Below are positions 37,862 to 39,249 of a stretch of 39,249 nt of DNA, piece by piece. Position 1 is the stretch's first letter. Each line of letters begins with the position of its first letter. Source of the DNA: Bacteroidaceae bacterium (lineage in GTDB: Bacteria; Bacteroidota; Bacteroidia; Bacteroidales; Bacteroidaceae); NCBI GenBank assembly GCA_017962495.1, contig JAGCVH010000014.1, positions 1 to 39,249 on the forward strand, read 5' to 3'. The notes under the pieces are model-generated. The model was not told where the DNA came from. It ran no database searches and saw nothing but the letters and a program-made list of their open reading frames with translations. Made by a program: the position numbers and the translations under genes.

Positions 37862-39249
37862 AGACGATAACCACCCTCGACTGGGACGAGTTGCGCATCG
37901 ATTCCGTGCTTCCTGTCTATACTGAGGTCGTGCCTTTGGAGACCGACTATCGGCTCTATGACTATCAAGTATCGATTGAGTATCCGGAGTGGGAAGACCT
38001 TAGGTCCTCCGAGATAAGACAACTGGTGCAAATCGGGAAGACCTTAGGTCCAAATCTGGAACCCCAATGGCGCGTTGGCGTAAGCCGTAAGCGTGGCATG
38101 CTAGACATCTCTTTTGTGCCCATCGTTAAGCGCGAGGGTAAGTACATGAAGCTGGTTAGTGCAAAGATCACTATAACAGCCACTCCCAAGGACAAAGGGC
38201 TAAAGTCTAAAGTCAAAAGGCTAAAGTCTAAGGCCGAGGATGCAGAACGCTATACGCGCAAGAGCGTGCTGGCCGAAGGCAAGTGGATGAAGTTGAGCAT
38301 TACGGAAGACGGAATGTATCGTCTTACGCGCAGCGCTTTGCAGAAGATGGGCTTCAGCAATCCCGATAATGTCCACCTGTATGGTTATGGAGGTCATCGA
38401 CTGAGTGAGATATCGAATCCCGAAGAGGAGTATGACGACCTGCAGGAAGTGCCTCTGTATAAAGTCGGCAACGACACTTGGCTCTTTTGGGGTAACGGCC
38501 TTGTTTATTGGGAGGGAAACGAGCGCATTTTCAATCCCTATTCCACGATGGCCTATTACTTCCTGACCGAAGCCGACAGTCCCAGCGAGATTGCTACGGC
38601 AAAAGCTGTAGAGTCGTGGGATAGTGCTTATGCCACCTTTACCGACCATGTGCTTTATGAGAAGGACGAATACGCTTGGTTCCATGGTGGGCGAAACCTT
38701 CATGACGGCACAAACTATGCCAACAGCAACAGCCACACCTATAAACTTTCTACTATTGGAAGTAAGGGAGGGGAGCAGTTGACCATTGTCTTCACGGCAG
38801 GCGCCAGTAAGATGACGGAGATGATACCCACCGTCAATGGAACTGCATTGGCGAAGATGACGATGTCAAAATTGGGTAGTTATGAGTATTTTACCCAAGC
38901 AAAAAAGACCACCGATGTGAGCAAGTACGCCAACGGAAGCGACTGGACCATCAAACTCACCAGCACTGCAGGCAACGTCGCCCGTCTCGACTATATGGCA
39001 CTTCACTACAAACGCCTTATTGCTCCTAATCAAGGCTTTGTGGCATTCTCCGTGTCAGACCCCAATCCTGTCTTATTCAATATTACGGGTTCGGGCTTGC
39101 AGGTGATGCGTATTGGCGAAGCAGGTTCCCCTGCAACGTTGATGCCAGGAAAGCAGGAAGGCAATCAGTACCAAGTAGTTGTGGACGATGGTTCACGACG
39201 CTATGTGGCTTTTGATCCGAACTACTCATTCCCTCAACCGACATTGGTA
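37750..39249 (+). CDS. porU: Type IX secretion system sortase PorU, N-terminal part (cut by window end)
   Basis: The frame is open for 500 codons to the window edge. After a signal peptide (residues about 19-38, FFVFSVFSVCSVSS) comes a PorU-type N-terminal region: EGKWMKLSITEDGMYRLTRSALQKMGFSNPDNVHLYGYGG, then DDLQEVPLYKVGNDTWLFWGNGLVYW. PorU is the C25-type cysteine protease that removes sorting domains of type IX cargo at the cell surface; the catalytic domain lies beyond this window. Low-complexity repeats encode the signal peptide and residues about 148-165 (GLKSKVKRLKSK), and a 17-bp direct repeat is read in two frames. The start could also be the in-frame ATG at 37780. Confidence 0.88.
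   Translation, partial: MKKRNTIINIMYNGVCTRLHWVLFFVFSVFSVCSVSSQTITTLDWDELRIDSVLPVYTEVVPLETDYRLYDYQVSIEYPEWEDLRSSEIRQLVQIGKTLGPNLEPQWRVGVSRKRGMLDISFVPIVKREGKYMKLVSAKITITATPKDKGLKSKVKRLKSKAEDAERYTRKSVLAEGKWMKLSITEDGMYRLTRSALQKMGFSNPDNVHLYGYGGHRLSEISNPEEEYDDLQEVPLYKVGNDTWLFWGNGLVYWEGNERIFNPYSTMAYYFLTEADSPSEIATAKAVESWDSAYATFTDHVLYEKDEYAWFHGGRNLHDGTNYANSNSHTYKLSTIGSKGGEQLTIVFTAGASKMTEMIPTVNGTALAKMTMSKLGSYEYFTQAKKTTDVSKYANGSDWTIKLTSTAGNVARLDYMALHYKRLIAPNQGFVAFSVSDPNPVLFNITGSGLQVMRIGEAGSPATLMPGKQEGNQYQVVVDDGSRRYVAFDPNYSFPQPTLV
37991..38051. repeat. 17-bp direct repeat in porU read in two frames
   Basis: GGGAAGACCTTAGGTCC occurs at 37991-38007 and 38035-38051, 44 bp apart. The first copy is read W-E-D-L-R-S and the second G-K-T-L-G-P. 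The core GACCT-T-AGGTC is palindromic. Confidence 0.8.
38198..38231. repeat. GGCTAAAGTCTAA repeat inside porU
   Basis: GGCTAAAGTCTAA occurs at 38198-38210 and 38219-38231 (21-bp period), separated by AGTCAAAA. It codes for the Lys-rich GLKSKVKRLKSK stretch. The pattern resembles the GGCTAAAGGC/GCCTTTAGCC strings found between genes at about 6182, 7612 and 31385. Confidence 0.55.

Overview
The window comes from a Bacteroidetes chromosome, most likely Prevotellaceae. The evidence is a SusC/SusD pair, a BspA-type leucine-rich-repeat protein, a type IX secretion gene (porU), the gene order rplM-rpsI-rpsB-tsf, and many promoters of the Bacteroidetes form (TTTG, about 20 bp, TAnnTTTG). Intergenic DNA is rich in short GC-rich palindromes and AT-rich tandem repeats. 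No phage, transposase, rRNA, tRNA or CRISPR array was found.

Layout. 1-3.2 kb: the tail of an upstream gene, a 38-aa smalltalk-type peptide, and a secreted BspA-like protein with its own promoter and terminator. 3.2-7.4 kb (minus): TrkH/TrkA potassium uptake and a DUF697-like membrane protein. 7.7-12 kb (plus): a tightly packed run of AraC-type regulator, M49 dipeptidyl peptidase III, AlkD-like HEAT-repeat protein and purA. 12.2-15 kb (minus): a 918-aa SbcC-like coiled-coil protein with a zinc-hook motif at its centre but no ATPase heads. Then hisS (plus). 16.5-29.5 kb: a host-glycan locus with GH89 alpha-N-acetylglucosaminidase, GH92 mannosidase, SusD and SusC on the minus strand and a divergent GH33 sialidase, with an SF1 helicase gene interposed. 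29.5-33.6 kb: a 727-bp non-coding region with iteron-like repeats and two promoters, then rplM, rpsI, rpsB, tsf and a strong terminator. 33.7-35.3 kb: a secreted protein plus a 57-aa peptide. 35.4-37 kb: two consecutive nucleotidyltransferase/HEPN toxin-antitoxin-type pairs, each preceded by a copy of the same 126-bp terminator/palindrome/promoter block. 37-39.2 kb: a fumarylacetoacetate-hydrolase-family enzyme and the first 500 codons of porU, cut by the window edge.

How the genes work together. Sialidase, GH92 and GH89 remove sialic acid, mannose and alpha-GlcNAc from host glycans, and SusC/SusD import the products. PorU is the sortase of the type IX system, and two secreted proteins here end in a short tail resembling the last strands of type IX sorting domains.

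The most unusual theme is short dispersed repeats inside coding sequence. A 75-bp in-frame insertion flanked by a duplicated target lies in the FAH gene and matches an intergenic element at 12.15-12.22 kb block for block at identical spacing, with co-varying hairpin stems. Two Sec signal peptides (GH92 and PorU) are encoded by low-complexity intergenic-type repeats. Further repeats sit in GH92, porU and the 3' end of the SbcC-like gene. The other leading candidates are the headless SbcC-like protein and the duplicated regulatory block of the tandem toxin-antitoxin pairs.
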